A stretch of 64,000 nucleotides of DNA, from assembly GCA_947495685.1 (NCBI GenBank), contig CANLZY010000001.1, positions 1-64,000 on the forward strand, in the 5' to 3' direction. The translations under genes and the position numbers were made by a program. A model generated the notes under the pieces. The model did no database searches. It was given only the letters and a program-made list of their open reading frames with translations, and was not told where the DNA came from. The DNA is from an uncultured Tropicimonas sp. Its GTDB lineage: Bacteria > Pseudomonadota > Alphaproteobacteria > Rhodobacterales > Rhodobacteraceae. Of the stretch, positions 45,124-54,352 are shown piece after piece. Within the stretch, counting starts at the first letter, position 1. The number at the start of each line of letters is the position of its first letter.

Positions 45124-45342
45124 TCAGGCGATGATATCCGGCGTGATCTGGTCTTCCAGTACGGCGATACGATCCTTCAGGCTCAGCTTCTGCTTTTTCA
45201 ACCGTCGCAATGCCAATGGATCGGCAGTGCCCCTTTCCTGAAGCGCGGAAATTGCATCATCAAGGTCGCGGTGTTCTCGCACCAGAACCTGAAGCCTGAC
45301 ACGCTTGACCTCGGTCGGGTCCATTTCATTCGGGGTGTTCAT
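45124..45342 (-). CDS. YdcH/DUF465 family protein
   Basis: A 72-residue, highly charged helical protein (LREHRDLDDAISALQ type region then RRLKKQKLSLKDRIAVLE) matching DUF465. Usually small cytosolic coiled coil; function unknown. Confidence 0.9.
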   Translation of the reverse strand: MNTPNEMDPTEVKRVRLQVLVREHRDLDDAISALQERGTADPLALRRLKKQKLSLKDRIAVLEDQITPDIIA

Positions 45343-45417
45343 GCAATCCTAGGGGTCAACTCTGAGAGGTAACAGTCTGAATATAGGCATTTTGCCCCCC
45401 TTGCGCATAGCCCTAAC

Positions 45418-45446
45418 CTTGCACCTTGCGAACCGGATGCCCATAT
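45418..45446 (+). promoter_or_regulatory. Candidate RpoH (heat-shock) promoter for hsp20
   Basis: CTTG, 18 nt, CCCATAT about 65 nt upstream of the Hsp20 start. This is close to the alphaproteobacterial RpoH pattern CTTG-N17/18-CYTATNT with one mismatch in the -10 box. Confidence 0.5.
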
Positions 45447-45511
45447 TTCTGAGGGGTGCCCGAGTATGGGGCCCGGAAATTGCATGGTCGCTTCGTGAAA
45501 GGACGTGCCTG

Positions 45512-45925
45512 ATGACAAAGACAGCCCTCGGCTCGCATCCGTTCTTGCTGGGATTCGAGCAACTGGAGCGCCTTGTGGAGCGGACTGCCAAGTCCGGCAA
45601 CGACGGTTATCCACCTTATAATATAGAACAATCCGGAGAGCAGAGCTATCGGATCACGCTGGCGGTGGCCGGTTTTGCTGAGGCTGACCTGAACATTACC
45701 GTGGAAGACCGCCAATTGGTGATCCGTGGCCGGCAAGACGACGATTCGGGTGATCGGCTGTTCCTCTATCGTGGAATCGCTGCCCGGCAATTCCAGCGCA
45801 GTTTCGTGCTGGCGGACGGGGTCGAGGTGTGCGGCGCGACGATGGAGCATGGATTGCTGCACGTCGATCTGAACCGCGCGGTCCCAGAGACGGTGGTTCA
45901 GACAATTCAAATCAATCGCGGGTAA
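45512..45925 (+). CDS. Small heat shock protein (Hsp20/alpha-crystallin)
   Basis: A 137-residue holdase chaperone. The alpha-crystallin domain spans roughly 38-130 (YRITLAVAGFAEADLNITVE, then LVIRGRQDD and RGIAARQFQRSFVLADGVEV). The C-terminal tail lacks a clear IxI motif (the end reads VVQTIQINRG). The start at 45512 has AAAGGA upstream. Followed by DUF1150, the usual alphaproteobacterial pair. Confidence 0.93.
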   Translation: MTKTALGSHPFLLGFEQLERLVERTAKSGNDGYPPYNIEQSGEQSYRITLAVAGFAEADLNITVEDRQLVIRGRQDDDSGDRLFLYRGIAARQFQRSFVLADGVEVCGATMEHGLLHVDLNRAVPETVVQTIQINRG

Positions 45926-45935
45926 GGAGGGAAAT

Positions 45936-46172
45936 ATGGACTACAAGTTGCCACTGAGCGATGAAGGGACCCTCGATGGGCGCCCGATCGTCTATGTTCG
46001 TCCCATCGCGGCAAGTGAATTGCCCGGCGACCTGCGGGCTGAGGTTGATGGCGTGGAGGGGCTGTACGCCGTGCACAACGCGGCTGGCGAGCGGCTGGCG
46101 CTGGTTCGGGGGCGGGAGCTTGCCTTCACGTTGGCCCGCCAGAACGACCTTTCGCCGGTCAACGCACATTGA
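45936..46172 (+). CDS. DUF1150 family protein
   Basis: A 78-residue protein matching DUF1150 (IVYVRPIAASELPGDLRAEV near 19, LYAVHNAAGERLALVRGRE, and AFTLARQNDLSPVNAH at the end), 10 nt after hsp20. Probably heat-induced with it; function unknown. Confidence 0.92.
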   Translation: MDYKLPLSDEGTLDGRPIVYVRPIAASELPGDLRAEVDGVEGLYAVHNAAGERLALVRGRELAFTLARQNDLSPVNAH

Positions 46173-46208
46173 TTGTGGCGCAGGGGCCCGGTGCCCCTGC
46201 TATTCAAG

Positions 46209-46685
46209 TCAAGTCTCCGACGCAGGAACGCTGTCCGGGCGCAGGCGTGGCCGGATGGATTTTGGCACAGCGAGAACCGGCGGCGGAAGTGTTTTGAGGA
46301 AAACCACGGTGTCCTCGATCGGGGGCGGCAGATCCCGAAGGTGGACCCGCGTCGTTCCCTCGATTTCTGGAAGGTCGTTCAGGTTCACCACCGGCACGAT
46401 CGCTGCCACCGGCAGGTCGGACAGGCGGACAATCGAGGTGTTTGCGGCGATTTCCGGTTCCTTCAAGTGAATGCGCGTACTTAAAAACTCAGACCTGCCC
46501 ACCAGATCGGCCATCCGTTCCTGAACAGGGGTGCCGATTGCCGCGATCCGTCCGTGGATCTTTGCGCGTTGGGTTGGTCCGCCCAATGTATAGATCGCGG
46601 CCAAAATCATGATTGGCAGCGCCAGGTACCGCACCATGACCCAGATTCCGGTTGTCCAGAAACTCGAATGACCTTTCCGCGCCAT
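46209..46685 (-). CDS. Unknown membrane-anchored protein with LxDLP-type repeats
   Basis: A 158-residue protein with no family recognised. An N-terminal membrane helix (VMVRYLALPIMILAAIYTLG) leads into a mainly extracytoplasmic part. That part carries four short phased repeats: VRLSDLPVAA, VNLNDLPEIE, VHLRDLPPPI and VFLKTLPPPV, then a basic tail. The start at 46685 (MARKGHSS) is preferred; an in-frame GTG lies four codons earlier. Stands alone, convergent with DUF1150. Confidence 0.6.
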   Translation of the reverse strand: MARKGHSSFWTTGIWVMVRYLALPIMILAAIYTLGGPTQRAKIHGRIAAIGTPVQERMADLVGRSEFLSTRIHLKEPEIAANTSIVRLSDLPVAAIVPVVNLNDLPEIEGTTRVHLRDLPPPIEDTVVFLKTLPPPVLAVPKSIRPRLRPDSVPASET

Positions 46686-46697
46686 GAACCGTCCCAC

Positions 46698-47323
46698 TCA
46701 TTAATGAAAACTGATTTGAGTGGAGTCTGCACGCGCAAAATGGCGAAATTCCAGCAGTCATATTGGTAAGTCCGAGGCAGGGCTGCGTGCAAACTGTCAA
46801 TTTCGTGGCGAGCAGTGACGCGGAGCCGGAACGGCACTGTGCCGGTTTGCAAGCCGGCTGCTGGTCTTTGCGAATTTCAATCAACTGACAGAATCGAACC
46901 GGATTTCGGGACAACCAGATGACGACCGCCTTGATATCGACGGGCATTGCCCCGACCGCAAAGGTCCAGACCGCGAGGGGACGGCCCCTCACCATTTCGG
47001 GATGCGATGCCGGCTGAGGCGGCTGGAAGGACGTCGTTTCCGACAAAAGTCCAACATCGATTTCGGATCATGTCGACACCGGCTGCAGATCGGCAAGGAT
47101 CAATCGGCCGACCGGGCACTGTCGTTGTGGCGGTCCAGCTCGACATGTTCGCCGGTGGTACTGGCACGGGAACGACTTCGTGCATTTCAAGGCGGGGGGC
47201 CAGTTTGCAGAACACCCCATCGCGGCCTGCGGGGCAGAAAGCGGACCAGGTGTGGTTCTCCATACTTGAGGCCACGCACCGATCGTCGGCGTGGTCACCG
47301 GAGTCCGGCAGCGAGAAACGCAC
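46698..47323. other. Intergenic stretch with no supported gene
   Basis: Long overlapping frames exist on both strands, as expected from GC-rich DNA, but none shows a family motif or a ribosome site. Confidence 0.5.
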
Positions 47324-47354
47324 ATGGCCCGGGCAGTTTCCCTGCCCGGGCCAT
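47324..47354 (-). terminator. Hairpin terminator after the TRAP operon
   Basis: ATGGCCCGGGCAG and CTGCCCGGGCCAT form a perfect 13-bp stem 61 nt past the dctM stop. The T tract on the minus strand is weak. Confidence 0.75.
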
Positions 47355-47414
47355 TTCGCTACGAGATGTGTTGGAGGAGGCGCACGACCCGGAGGGCCGG
47401 ATGCCAATAGTCTC

Positions 47415-48725
47415 CTACAGGACCGATTTTGGCATCAGGAGACGCGGCAACCACAGCGCGATTTCCGGGAACAGGATGATCAGCAGCAGGATTGCCAGCA
47501 TCGGCACCAGAATGATCGCCACATCCCGCAAGACCTGCACCACGTTCAGCCCCCCGATGGCCGCCGAGATCAACAGGCACAGGCCGTAGGGCGGGGTCAC
47601 CAGGCCAAAGGCCAGGGAAACGATGCCGATGATTGCAAACACGATGGGGTGGATGTCTGCTGCCTGGGCAACCGGATAGAGCACTGTTCCGAGGATGATG
47701 ATTGTCGGGATCGCATCGATGAACAGGCCAAAGAACAGGAACAGCGACGCGATCATCAAGGCTGTCGCGAAGGGGCCGACATTCAGGCTGGTCATTGCGT
47801 CCACGATCAGGCGCGGCACGTCATAGAATGCAAGGATCCAACCGAAAACCGATGCAGTCCCGATTGCGAACAGCGAAATGGAGGCAAATCGGCCAGTGTC
47901 GTACAGGACGTGTCCGAGGTCTTTCACACTGATCGTGCGATAGACGAACATGCCCAGGATCAGCGAATACCCGGCGGCGATGATCGCGCTTTCGGTCGGG
48001 GTGACGATACCGCCGACGATGCCACCGATGACGAACACCGGCGTCAGCAAGGCCAGTCCGGCCCCCTTGAAGGCCGCCCAGAACTCGCACAACGTGGGAC
48101 GACCGGCGGTGGGGTAATCATAGACCTTGGCATAGCCATAGACCGTGGCCATCAGGGCAAAGGCAATCAGGAACCCCGGTATAGCACCCGCCAGAAACAG
48201 CGCGCCGACCGAAATCGACATGACGCCGCCCCAGACGATCATCAGGATGCTGGGGGGGATGATGACGCCCATCACAGAAGAGCAGGCCGTGATTGCGACG
48301 GCAAAGCGGGCGTCGTACCCCTGCTTTGTCATCGCCGGGATCAGGATCTTGCCACAACCGGCTGCGTCCGCTGTCGATGAGCCCGAGATACCGGCAAAGA
48401 GCATCGACACCGCGACGTTCACGTGCCCCAGACCACCGGGCAACCACCCGGTCAAAACCCGCGCTAGCTCGATCAGCTTGTCGGTTATCTTGCCGGAGTT
48501 CATCAGGTTTGCCGCCAGCAGGAAGAAGGGCACCGCCAGCAGGATGAAGGAGTTATAGGACTGGAACATCCGGTCCATGATGAGGAAGGGCGTGAGCCGC
48601 AGGTCCATCATCACGACGGGGATGGTCGCGATTCCAAGCGAGAAGGCCACGGGGACCCGCATGGCGACCAGAAAGATGAAGCCACCAACAAGTAGGGCGC
48701 AGGCAGAAGCTGTAGAGACGATCAT
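47415..48725 (-). CDS. dctM: TRAP transporter large permease (DctM)
   Basis: A 436-residue membrane protein with about 12 hydrophobic segments and DctM signatures (FAGISGSSTADAAGCGKILIP near 112, ITACSSVMGVIIPPSILMIVWG). It drives sodium- or proton-coupled uptake of a substrate bound by the DctP partner. Overlaps dctQ by 4 nt (ATGA). Confidence 0.95.
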   Translation of the reverse strand: MIVSTASACALLVGGFIFLVAMRVPVAFSLGIATIPVVMMDLRLTPFLIMDRMFQSYNSFILLAVPFFLLAANLMNSGKITDKLIELARVLTGWLPGGLGHVNVAVSMLFAGISGSSTADAAGCGKILIPAMTKQGYDARFAVAITACSSVMGVIIPPSILMIVWGGVMSISVGALFLAGAIPGFLIAFALMATVYGYAKVYDYPTAGRPTLCEFWAAFKGAGLALLTPVFVIGGIVGGIVTPTESAIIAAGYSLILGMFVYRTISVKDLGHVLYDTGRFASISLFAIGTASVFGWILAFYDVPRLIVDAMTSLNVGPFATALMIASLFLFFGLFIDAIPTIIILGTVLYPVAQAADIHPIVFAIIGIVSLAFGLVTPPYGLCLLISAAIGGLNVVQVLRDVAIILVPMLAILLLIILFPEIALWLPRLLMPKSVL

Positions 48726-49222
48726 TGGGAGACCTTGCGGCTATCCAGATAGATCTGGATCTCTTCGATGAGGTGATAGATCGAGAAAACCGCCCAACCC
48801 AGGCCGGCCAACGGTACGGTGACATAGGTAAAGGCCATGTTCATGCGCAGCATGACAGAATTCTGGATCGATCCGAATTCGAGGTAGCCAATGCCATACC
48901 AGCAAAACAGCAGGGCGAAGACCGCGATCATGACATTGACGAACCCCTGCTGAAGCAATCGCCCGAACGGTGACGTGGCTTCGGGCATGACGTGAACGTC
49001 GAAGTGCGTCCGATCCCACACCGCGAGTATCGACCCGAGCATGACGATCCAGACGAAGATGAACGTCGCCAGTTCCTCGGTCCAAAGGTAGACCGGAATG
49101 ATCCCGGTATAGCGAGCGATCACCTGCATACCGACAGGGACAGTCAGCAGGCCGACAAGACAGCCAATCGTGACCCGAAGCACATTACTGAAGAGCTCGA
49201 GAGCCCGCCCGATCGTTTTCAT
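48722..49222 (-). CDS. dctQ: TRAP transporter small permease (DctQ)
   Basis: A 166-residue protein with four transmembrane helices (VTIGCLVGLLTVPVGMQVIA near 16, LATFIFVWIVMLGSILAVWD near 45, and two later). Contains the usual WTEELATFIFVW region. Pairs with DctM in the membrane. Confidence 0.93.
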   Translation of the reverse strand: MKTIGRALELFSNVLRVTIGCLVGLLTVPVGMQVIARYTGIIPVYLWTEELATFIFVWIVMLGSILAVWDRTHFDVHVMPEATSPFGRLLQQGFVNVMIAVFALLFCWYGIGYLEFGSIQNSVMLRMNMAFTYVTVPLAGLGWAVFSIYHLIEEIQIYLDSRKVSQ

Positions 49223-49250
49223 CTTTTGCCATTTCGTGGGAATGAGAAAG

Positions 49251-49278
49251 GTCCCGGGCCATGGTGTTGGCCCGGGAC
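49251..49278 (-). other. Intra-operon hairpin between dctP and dctQ
   Basis: GTCCCGGGCC and GGCCCGGGAC form a perfect 10-bp stem just after the dctP stop codon. Such hairpins stabilise the upstream message or partly terminate it, giving more binding protein than permease. Confidence 0.7.
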
Positions 49279-49294
49279 TGCCGTTTTACTGAGA

Positions 49295-50287
49295 TTATTT
49301 GGCCCGGATGGCGGCCAGAAGATCCTGGGCACCCAGCTCCTCTGCGTAGGCATCCTGAACCGGGATCACGAGATCCAGCAGCGTTTCGCGGCCATCGAAA
49401 TCATGCACCTCGATCTGTCCGGCTTCTTTCATCTGAAGCAGTTTCTCGCCGTCTTCGCGGGATTCGATCTCGCGACCATAGGCGCCGGCATCCTTGCCCG
49501 CTTTCAATACGGCCGCTTGCAGTTCCGGCGTCAGCTTGGCGAAGGATTTGCCGCTGAACACGATCGGGCGAACGGTGATCGAGTGCTTGGTCAGCGTCAC
49601 ATGCGGCGCGACTTCGAAGAACTTGTACTGCAACAGGCTGGCAGATTCGTTCTCGAGCCCGTCGACGACACCAGTCTGGATGGCGTTGTAGACTTCGCTG
49701 TAGGCGATGGCCGAGGGGCTGGCAGAGATTGCGTCAAAGACCTTTGCCTGGATAGGCGCACCCATGACCCGCATCTTGTGGCCCTTGAGTTCATCCATGC
49801 CCGAGATCGCCTTGTTGGAGATCAGGTTGCGTGTCCCGCCGCCGGCATACCCGACGATCACGAGATCGGCCTTGTCCTTCAGTTCGTCCTCAAGCGGCTT
49901 GAGCACGTCGCTGGAAAGAACGGCGTTCCAGTGATCAAGGTCGCGGAAGGCAAACGGCATGTCCATCAGCGGAAGCGACGGTGCAAACCGGGCCAGGTTC
50001 GACGGTGCGATGATCGCATAGTCGATTGCGACACCTTGCGTGAGGAAGTTCACGTAGTCAGGCTCGATGCCAAGTTCGCTGTTCAGGCGCAGGTCGAATT
50101 CGATCTCCTGGCCGGAATACTCGTTCACCAGCTCACCGAATTTTACCAGCGTCTTGGTATAGGCATGGTCATTGTCGAACAGGCTGGCGCCCCGAAGCGT
50201 CATGTCTGCGGCCGAGGCTGCTGTTGCTGCAGCGACAGTCAGTGTCAGGCCGACAAGTGTCGCCCGGGTTTTTACGAATAGTGACAA
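49295..50287 (-). CDS. dctP: TRAP transporter substrate-binding protein (DctP), TTG start
   Basis: A 330-residue periplasmic binding protein: a signal peptide (SLFVKTRATLVGLTLTVAAA, then ASA), DctP-type text (TLVKFGELVNEYSGQEIEFDL near 42, KMRVMGAPIQAKVFDAI near 151, and YSEVYNAIQTGVVDGLEN near 176 with the conserved substrate-binding region). The start is a TTG at 50287, placed 8 nt after GGGAGG; an ATG 14 codons upstream has no ribosome site and would spoil the signal peptide. Substrate unknown. Confidence 0.88.
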   Translation of the reverse strand: MSLFVKTRATLVGLTLTVAAATAASAADMTLRGASLFDNDHAYTKTLVKFGELVNEYSGQEIEFDLRLNSELGIEPDYVNFLTQGVAIDYAIIAPSNLARFAPSLPLMDMPFAFRDLDHWNAVLSSDVLKPLEDELKDKADLVIVGYAGGGTRNLISNKAISGMDELKGHKMRVMGAPIQAKVFDAISASPSAIAYSEVYNAIQTGVVDGLENESASLLQYKFFEVAPHVTLTKHSITVRPIVFSGKSFAKLTPELQAAVLKAGKDAGAYGREIESREDGEKLLQMKEAGQIEVHDFDGRETLLDLVIPVQDAYAEELGAQDLLAAIRAK

Positions 50288-50329
50288 ATTATTATCCTCC
50301 CTTTGGATAGCAGAAGTCACGCCGCTCAT

Positions 50330-50762
50330 CCTCCACGGCGAAACCGTTACCGATTGGACGCTTTATCAAATTTTCTTCTTTTACAAGGGGTTCTTTGTCG
50401 CATCTTTGGCGCTCGGTGATCCTTGGGAGGGGCCCTCAGCCGCAAATTTTCCTCTTGGGTCAACAGGTTGACGCAAGAGGGCGACGGAGTTGTCGCGAGT
50501 TCAATTTTTACAAATTTGTACGGCCTGGGCGTCGCCGCATTTGGGTATTGTCGGGCGGTGCCACTTTTTTCGCCCGATGCTGCGAGTCGTGGCAAGTGAA
50601 GACGCCGCCCCGGTGCCGGGGCGGCGAGACCATTTCCTCTGTGGAGGCCCGCGTTCTTGCGGAGGTGCGGATCAAGCGGGCGGAGTTGGGACTGCCCTCT
50701 GAACCGTTGCTGCGGTTCCTCGTTCCGGGCACAGGGGGCGATCGTGTCAGGCCGCCCGGTGA
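50330..50762. other. Intergenic stretch, no supported gene
   Basis: Contains the TRAP operon promoter region and a GC-rich hairpin at 50603-50626 (CGCCGCCCCGG / CCGGGGCGGCG). A plus frame 50395-50802 has one protein-like stretch (RVLAEVRIKRAELGLPSEPL) but no ribosome site and no family match; it is not called. Confidence 0.45.
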
Positions 50763-50801
50763 CAAAACGAAAACAGCGACGGCGATGTCTCGCCGTCGCT
50801 G
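50763..50801 (-). terminator. Rho-independent terminator after sat-cysC
   Basis: CAGCGACGGCGA pairs with TCGCCGTCGCTG (12 bp), with TTTTCGTTTTGTC following on the minus strand, about 80 nt after the stop of the sulfate activation gene. Confidence 0.9.
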
Positions 50802-50881
50802 AAAAGTGTCGTCGTCGGCTCCCGTGCCCGCCCGGCAATCGAATGTTTGCCGGAGCGAGTCTTGTGAGAGCCGCGTATTGC

Positions 50882-52594
50882 TCAGATCGCGGCGCCGATC
50901 AGGCCCATGCTCTCGAGCTTCAGAAGAACCTGCTGGGCGCAGTAGTCGACATCGACACCGTCCGTGTCCAGGCGCAGCTCCGGTTTTTCAGGCACGTCAT
51001 ACGGGTCCGAAATACCGGTGAACTCCTTGATCTTGCCTTCGCGAGCAAGCTTGTAGAGCCCCTTTCGGTCGCGCTTTTCGCATTCCTCGATCGTCGTCGC
51101 GACGTGGATTTCGATGAATGCACCAAATTGCTCGATGTCCTCGCGCACGGCCCGGCGGGTGGTGGCGTAGGGCGCGATCGGCGCACAGATGGCGATCCCC
51201 CCGTTCTTGGTGATCTCGGAGGCGACGTAGCCGATGCGACGGATGTTCAGGTCGCGGTGCTCCTTGGAGAAGCCCAACTCACTGCTGAGGTTCTTGCGCA
51301 CCAGATCGCCGTCCAGCAGCGTTGTCGGGCGGCCGCCCATTTCCATAAGCTTGACCATCAACGCGTTGGCGATGGTGGACTTGCCCGAGCCCGAGAAGCC
51401 GGTGAAGAACACGGTAAAGCCCTGCTGGGCCCGTGGCGGACGCGTGCGGCGCAGTTCCTTGACCACGTCAGGGAAGGAGAACCACTCGGGGATCTCGAGC
51501 CCTTCGGACAGGCGGCGGCGCAGCTCGGTGCCCGAGATGTTCAGGACAGTCACGCCCTCTTCGATCTCGTCTGCCGGCTCGTACTGTGCGCGGTCCTGCA
51601 CATAGACCATGTGTTTGAACGGCACCATCTCGATGCCCATTTCCGCCTCGTGCTCCTTGAAGAGTTCCTGGGCATCGTAGGGGCCATAGAAATCTTCGCC
51701 GGCCGAGTTCGAGCCGGGGCCAGCGTGATCGCGGCCAACGATGAAGTGGGTTACACCGTGGTTCTTGCGGATCAGGCCATGCCAGACGGCCTCGCGCGGG
51801 CCGGCCATGCGCATGGCGAGGTTCAGCAGCGACATTGTTGTGGTGGAGGTCGGATACTGGTCCAGCACGGCCTCGTAGCAACGAACGCGGGTGAAATGGT
51901 CGATGTCGCCCGGCTTGGTCAGGCCGACGACGGGGTGGATCAGCAGGTTGGCCTGGCATTCCTTGGCGGCGCGGAAGGTCAGTTCCTGGTGTGCGCGGTG
52001 CAGCGGGTTGCGGGTCTGGAAGGCGACAACCTTGCGCCAGCCCAGCTTGCGGAAATAGGCGCGCAACTCGTTCGGGGTGTCGCGGCGGGCGCGGAAGTCA
52101 TAGTGCACGGGCTGCTGGATGCCAGTGATCGGGCCACCGAGGTACACAGGGCCAGCATGGTTGTGCAGGTAGTTGACCGCAGGGTGGGCGCTGTCATCGG
52201 CACCAAAGACCTTTTCGGCCTCGCGCGACTTGTTCGGGGTCCAGCTGTCGGACACCGACATGATCGCCAGGATCACACCTTCCTGGTCGCGCAGGGCAAT
52301 ATCCTGATCAACCTCGATGCTTGCGGCAAACTTCTCGGACACGTCCAGCGTGATCGGCATCGGCCACAGCGACCCGTCGGCCAGCCGCATGTTCTCGACG
52401 ACGCCGTCGTAGTCCTCTTCGGTGAGGAAGCCCTTCAGCGGGCTGAAGCCGCCGTTCATCAGCAGTTCCAGGTCGCAGATCTGACGCGGGGTAAGATCCC
52501 AGCTTGGCAGCTCAGCGGCTTCGATCTTCAATTTCTGGGCGCTCTCATGCGAGACGTAAAGCTCCTGGATAGGAGCATGTTGGTTCATTGACAT
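50882..52594 (-). CDS. Bifunctional sulfate adenylyltransferase / APS kinase
   Basis: A 570-residue fusion. The N-terminal ATP sulfurylase (about 1-390) has QTRNPLHRAHQELT near 195 and GRDHAGPGSNSAGEDFYGPY near 290. The C-terminal APS kinase (about 390-570) has Walker A GFSGSGKST near 401 and NIRRIGYVASEITKNGG near 449. It turns sulfate into PAPS in the cytoplasm. This fusion order is common in Rhodobacterales. Own terminator downstream. Confidence 0.96.
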   Translation of the reverse strand: MSMNQHAPIQELYVSHESAQKLKIEAAELPSWDLTPRQICDLELLMNGGFSPLKGFLTEEDYDGVVENMRLADGSLWPMPITLDVSEKFAASIEVDQDIALRDQEGVILAIMSVSDSWTPNKSREAEKVFGADDSAHPAVNYLHNHAGPVYLGGPITGIQQPVHYDFRARRDTPNELRAYFRKLGWRKVVAFQTRNPLHRAHQELTFRAAKECQANLLIHPVVGLTKPGDIDHFTRVRCYEAVLDQYPTSTTTMSLLNLAMRMAGPREAVWHGLIRKNHGVTHFIVGRDHAGPGSNSAGEDFYGPYDAQELFKEHEAEMGIEMVPFKHMVYVQDRAQYEPADEIEEGVTVLNISGTELRRRLSEGLEIPEWFSFPDVVKELRRTRPPRAQQGFTVFFTGFSGSGKSTIANALMVKLMEMGGRPTTLLDGDLVRKNLSSELGFSKEHRDLNIRRIGYVASEITKNGGIAICAPIAPYATTRRAVREDIEQFGAFIEIHVATTIEECEKRDRKGLYKLAREGKIKEFTGISDPYDVPEKPELRLDTDGVDVDYCAQQVLLKLESMGLIGAAI

Positions 52595-52878
52595 TTGGAC
52601 TCTCGGATCGCTTGCTTCAATTCAAGGGCACGCCAGCCTCCCCGTCCGGCTTGCGCTGTGCGGCTGTAGACTTGGTTTGGCGCGAAATTCAAGGCGGCGA
52701 CGGCCGCAAATTCCCTTTGCGGCCAAAAGGCCGCAAATTTCTGGCTGATTTCAGCCGACGCGGGGCGGATCGGGCGAAATCGTTCCGTGTGCCGCCCAAC
52801 GATGCCGGGAACTGGAAGGCATGGCAGTCCGCGATGCATCCCGTGTCCGGTCAGTCGGCCCTTTGCCCGGGATCCGGA
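52595..52878. other. Intergenic gap
   Basis: No gene seen; probably the promoter region of sat-cysC. Confidence 0.5.
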
Positions 52879-53214
52879 TCAGCTGAAGAAACCCCAGCCG
52901 TCCGGAACAAACCCGTAGGGCAATGCGATGCGCGTCGCGACTTCCTCTCCGATCCAGATCGAGTCGGCGGAGATGATCTGGTCGGTGAGGGTGGCCACCA
53001 CATAGGGCGACCCACCATCCTCGTCGGGTGTCACGTATTCCGTTTCGAAACCATTGTCTGCCAGGGCCTCCGCCAAAGGCTTCCAATCCGCTGCGGGCGC
53101 CTCCGGAACGAGCACGTAGTCGATGTCGGCAAAGTCAGGCAGATCCTGCTGGGCGCTGAGGTCTTGGTAGATCGCGAGCGTCTCGGCCTTCTGGGCGGCA
53201 AAGTCATGCGCCAT
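52879..53214 (-). CDS. RraB-family ribonuclease E inhibitor-like protein
   Basis: A 111-residue acidic protein: LADIDYVLVPE-type N-terminal half (DFADIDYVLVPEAPAADWKP near 27), LAEALADNGFETEYVTPDE near 50 and PYGFVPDGWGFF at the C-terminus, resembling RraB, which binds and dampens RNase E. Starts 5 nt after trxB and is probably co-transcribed with it. Confidence 0.82.
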   Translation of the reverse strand: MAHDFAAQKAETLAIYQDLSAQQDLPDFADIDYVLVPEAPAADWKPLAEALADNGFETEYVTPDEDGGSPYVVATLTDQIISADSIWIGEEVATRIALPYGFVPDGWGFFS

Positions 53215-53219
53215 CCGCT

Positions 53220-54161
53220 CTATTCCTGTTCCGCCAGGAAACGTTCGGCCTCCAGCGCGGCCATGCACCCCATTCCGGCGCTCGTGACCGCCTGACGATA
53301 GATGTGATCGGTCAGGTCGCCGGCCGCAAAGACGCCCGGGATCGAGGTGGCAGTCGAGTCCGGCTTGGTCACGACATAGCCGCCCATATGGATTTCGAGT
53401 TGATCCTTGACCAGCTCGGAGGCCGGTGCGTGACCGATGGCGACAAAGACGCCGGCCGCAGGGATCTCGGAGATCTCGCCGGTTTTCACATTGCGGACCC
53501 GCAGGCCCTCGACGCTCTTGGGGGCATCGCTGCCAAAGATCTCTTCCGGAGCGTGATCCCACAGCACCTCGACCTTGGCGTTGTTGAACAACCGGTTCTG
53601 CAGGATCTTTTCGGCGCGCAGGCTGTCGCGGCGGTGCACCAGGGTTACCTTGTTGGCAAAGTTGGTGAGGAACAGGGCCTCTTCGACGGCGGTGTTGCCG
53701 CCGCCGATCACCACGACATCCTTGCCACGGTAAAAGAACCCATCGCAGGTCGCGCAGGCAGAAACACCGAACCCCTTGAAGGTCTCTTCCGATTCCAGCC
53801 CGATCCACTTCGCCTGTGCGCCGGTGGCCAGGATGACCGCGTCTGCGGTGTAGGTGGTGCCCGTGTCCCCCACGGCGGTAAAGGGCCGCTTGGACAGGTC
53901 GATCGAGCTGATGTGGTCGGCGATGATCTCGGTGCCGACGGCGCGGGCGTGCGCCTCCATCTGGACCATCAGGTCAGGGCCCTGCACCTCGGTCATTCCG
54001 GGCCAGTTTTCGACCTCGGTGGTGATCGTCAGCTGTCCACCCGGTTGGATGCCTTGCACCAGAACCGGCTCGAGCATGGCGCGGCTGGCATAGACGGCGG
54101 CCGTGTACCCGGCTGGGCCGGAACCGATGATGAGGACTCTGGTATGGCGGGTGCTGGACAT
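53220..54161 (-). CDS. trxB: Thioredoxin-disulfide reductase
   Basis: A 313-residue flavoprotein: FAD motif VLIIGSGPAGYTAAVYASR (9-27), redox site SACATCDGFFYRG near 134, NADPH motif VVIGGGNTAVEEALFL near 152 and the late FAD motif PGVFAAGDLTDHIYRQAVT near 276. Reduces thioredoxin with NADPH. Divergent from the Lrp-family gene, sharing a 191-bp promoter region. Confidence 0.97.
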   Translation of the reverse strand: MSSTRHTRVLIIGSGPAGYTAAVYASRAMLEPVLVQGIQPGGQLTITTEVENWPGMTEVQGPDLMVQMEAHARAVGTEIIADHISSIDLSKRPFTAVGDTGTTYTADAVILATGAQAKWIGLESEETFKGFGVSACATCDGFFYRGKDVVVIGGGNTAVEEALFLTNFANKVTLVHRRDSLRAEKILQNRLFNNAKVEVLWDHAPEEIFGSDAPKSVEGLRVRNVKTGEISEIPAAGVFVAIGHAPASELVKDQLEIHMGGYVVTKPDSTATSIPGVFAAGDLTDHIYRQAVTSAGMGCMAALEAERFLAEQE

Positions 54162-54352
54162 TGGCGGGCTCTCGGGGCAAGTGTTTCGAAAAAGGCGGAC
54201 GCGTCCGATATAAGGATGCAGGAGCCGATCCGAAAGACCCGCTTGAACATCCCCTCATTTTCGGTGATGTATACGCAAAGTTGCGCATCTGTGAAACATT
54301 GTTGCGCTTTGCGGCCTGTCTGGCTACTGTTCGTAAAATTCTGGAGGGTGTC

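Noticed and set aside
50395-50802. 135-codon plus-strand frame before the sulfate activation gene
   Set aside because: One protein-like stretch only, no ribosome site, and its end overlaps a perfect terminator of the minus-strand gene.
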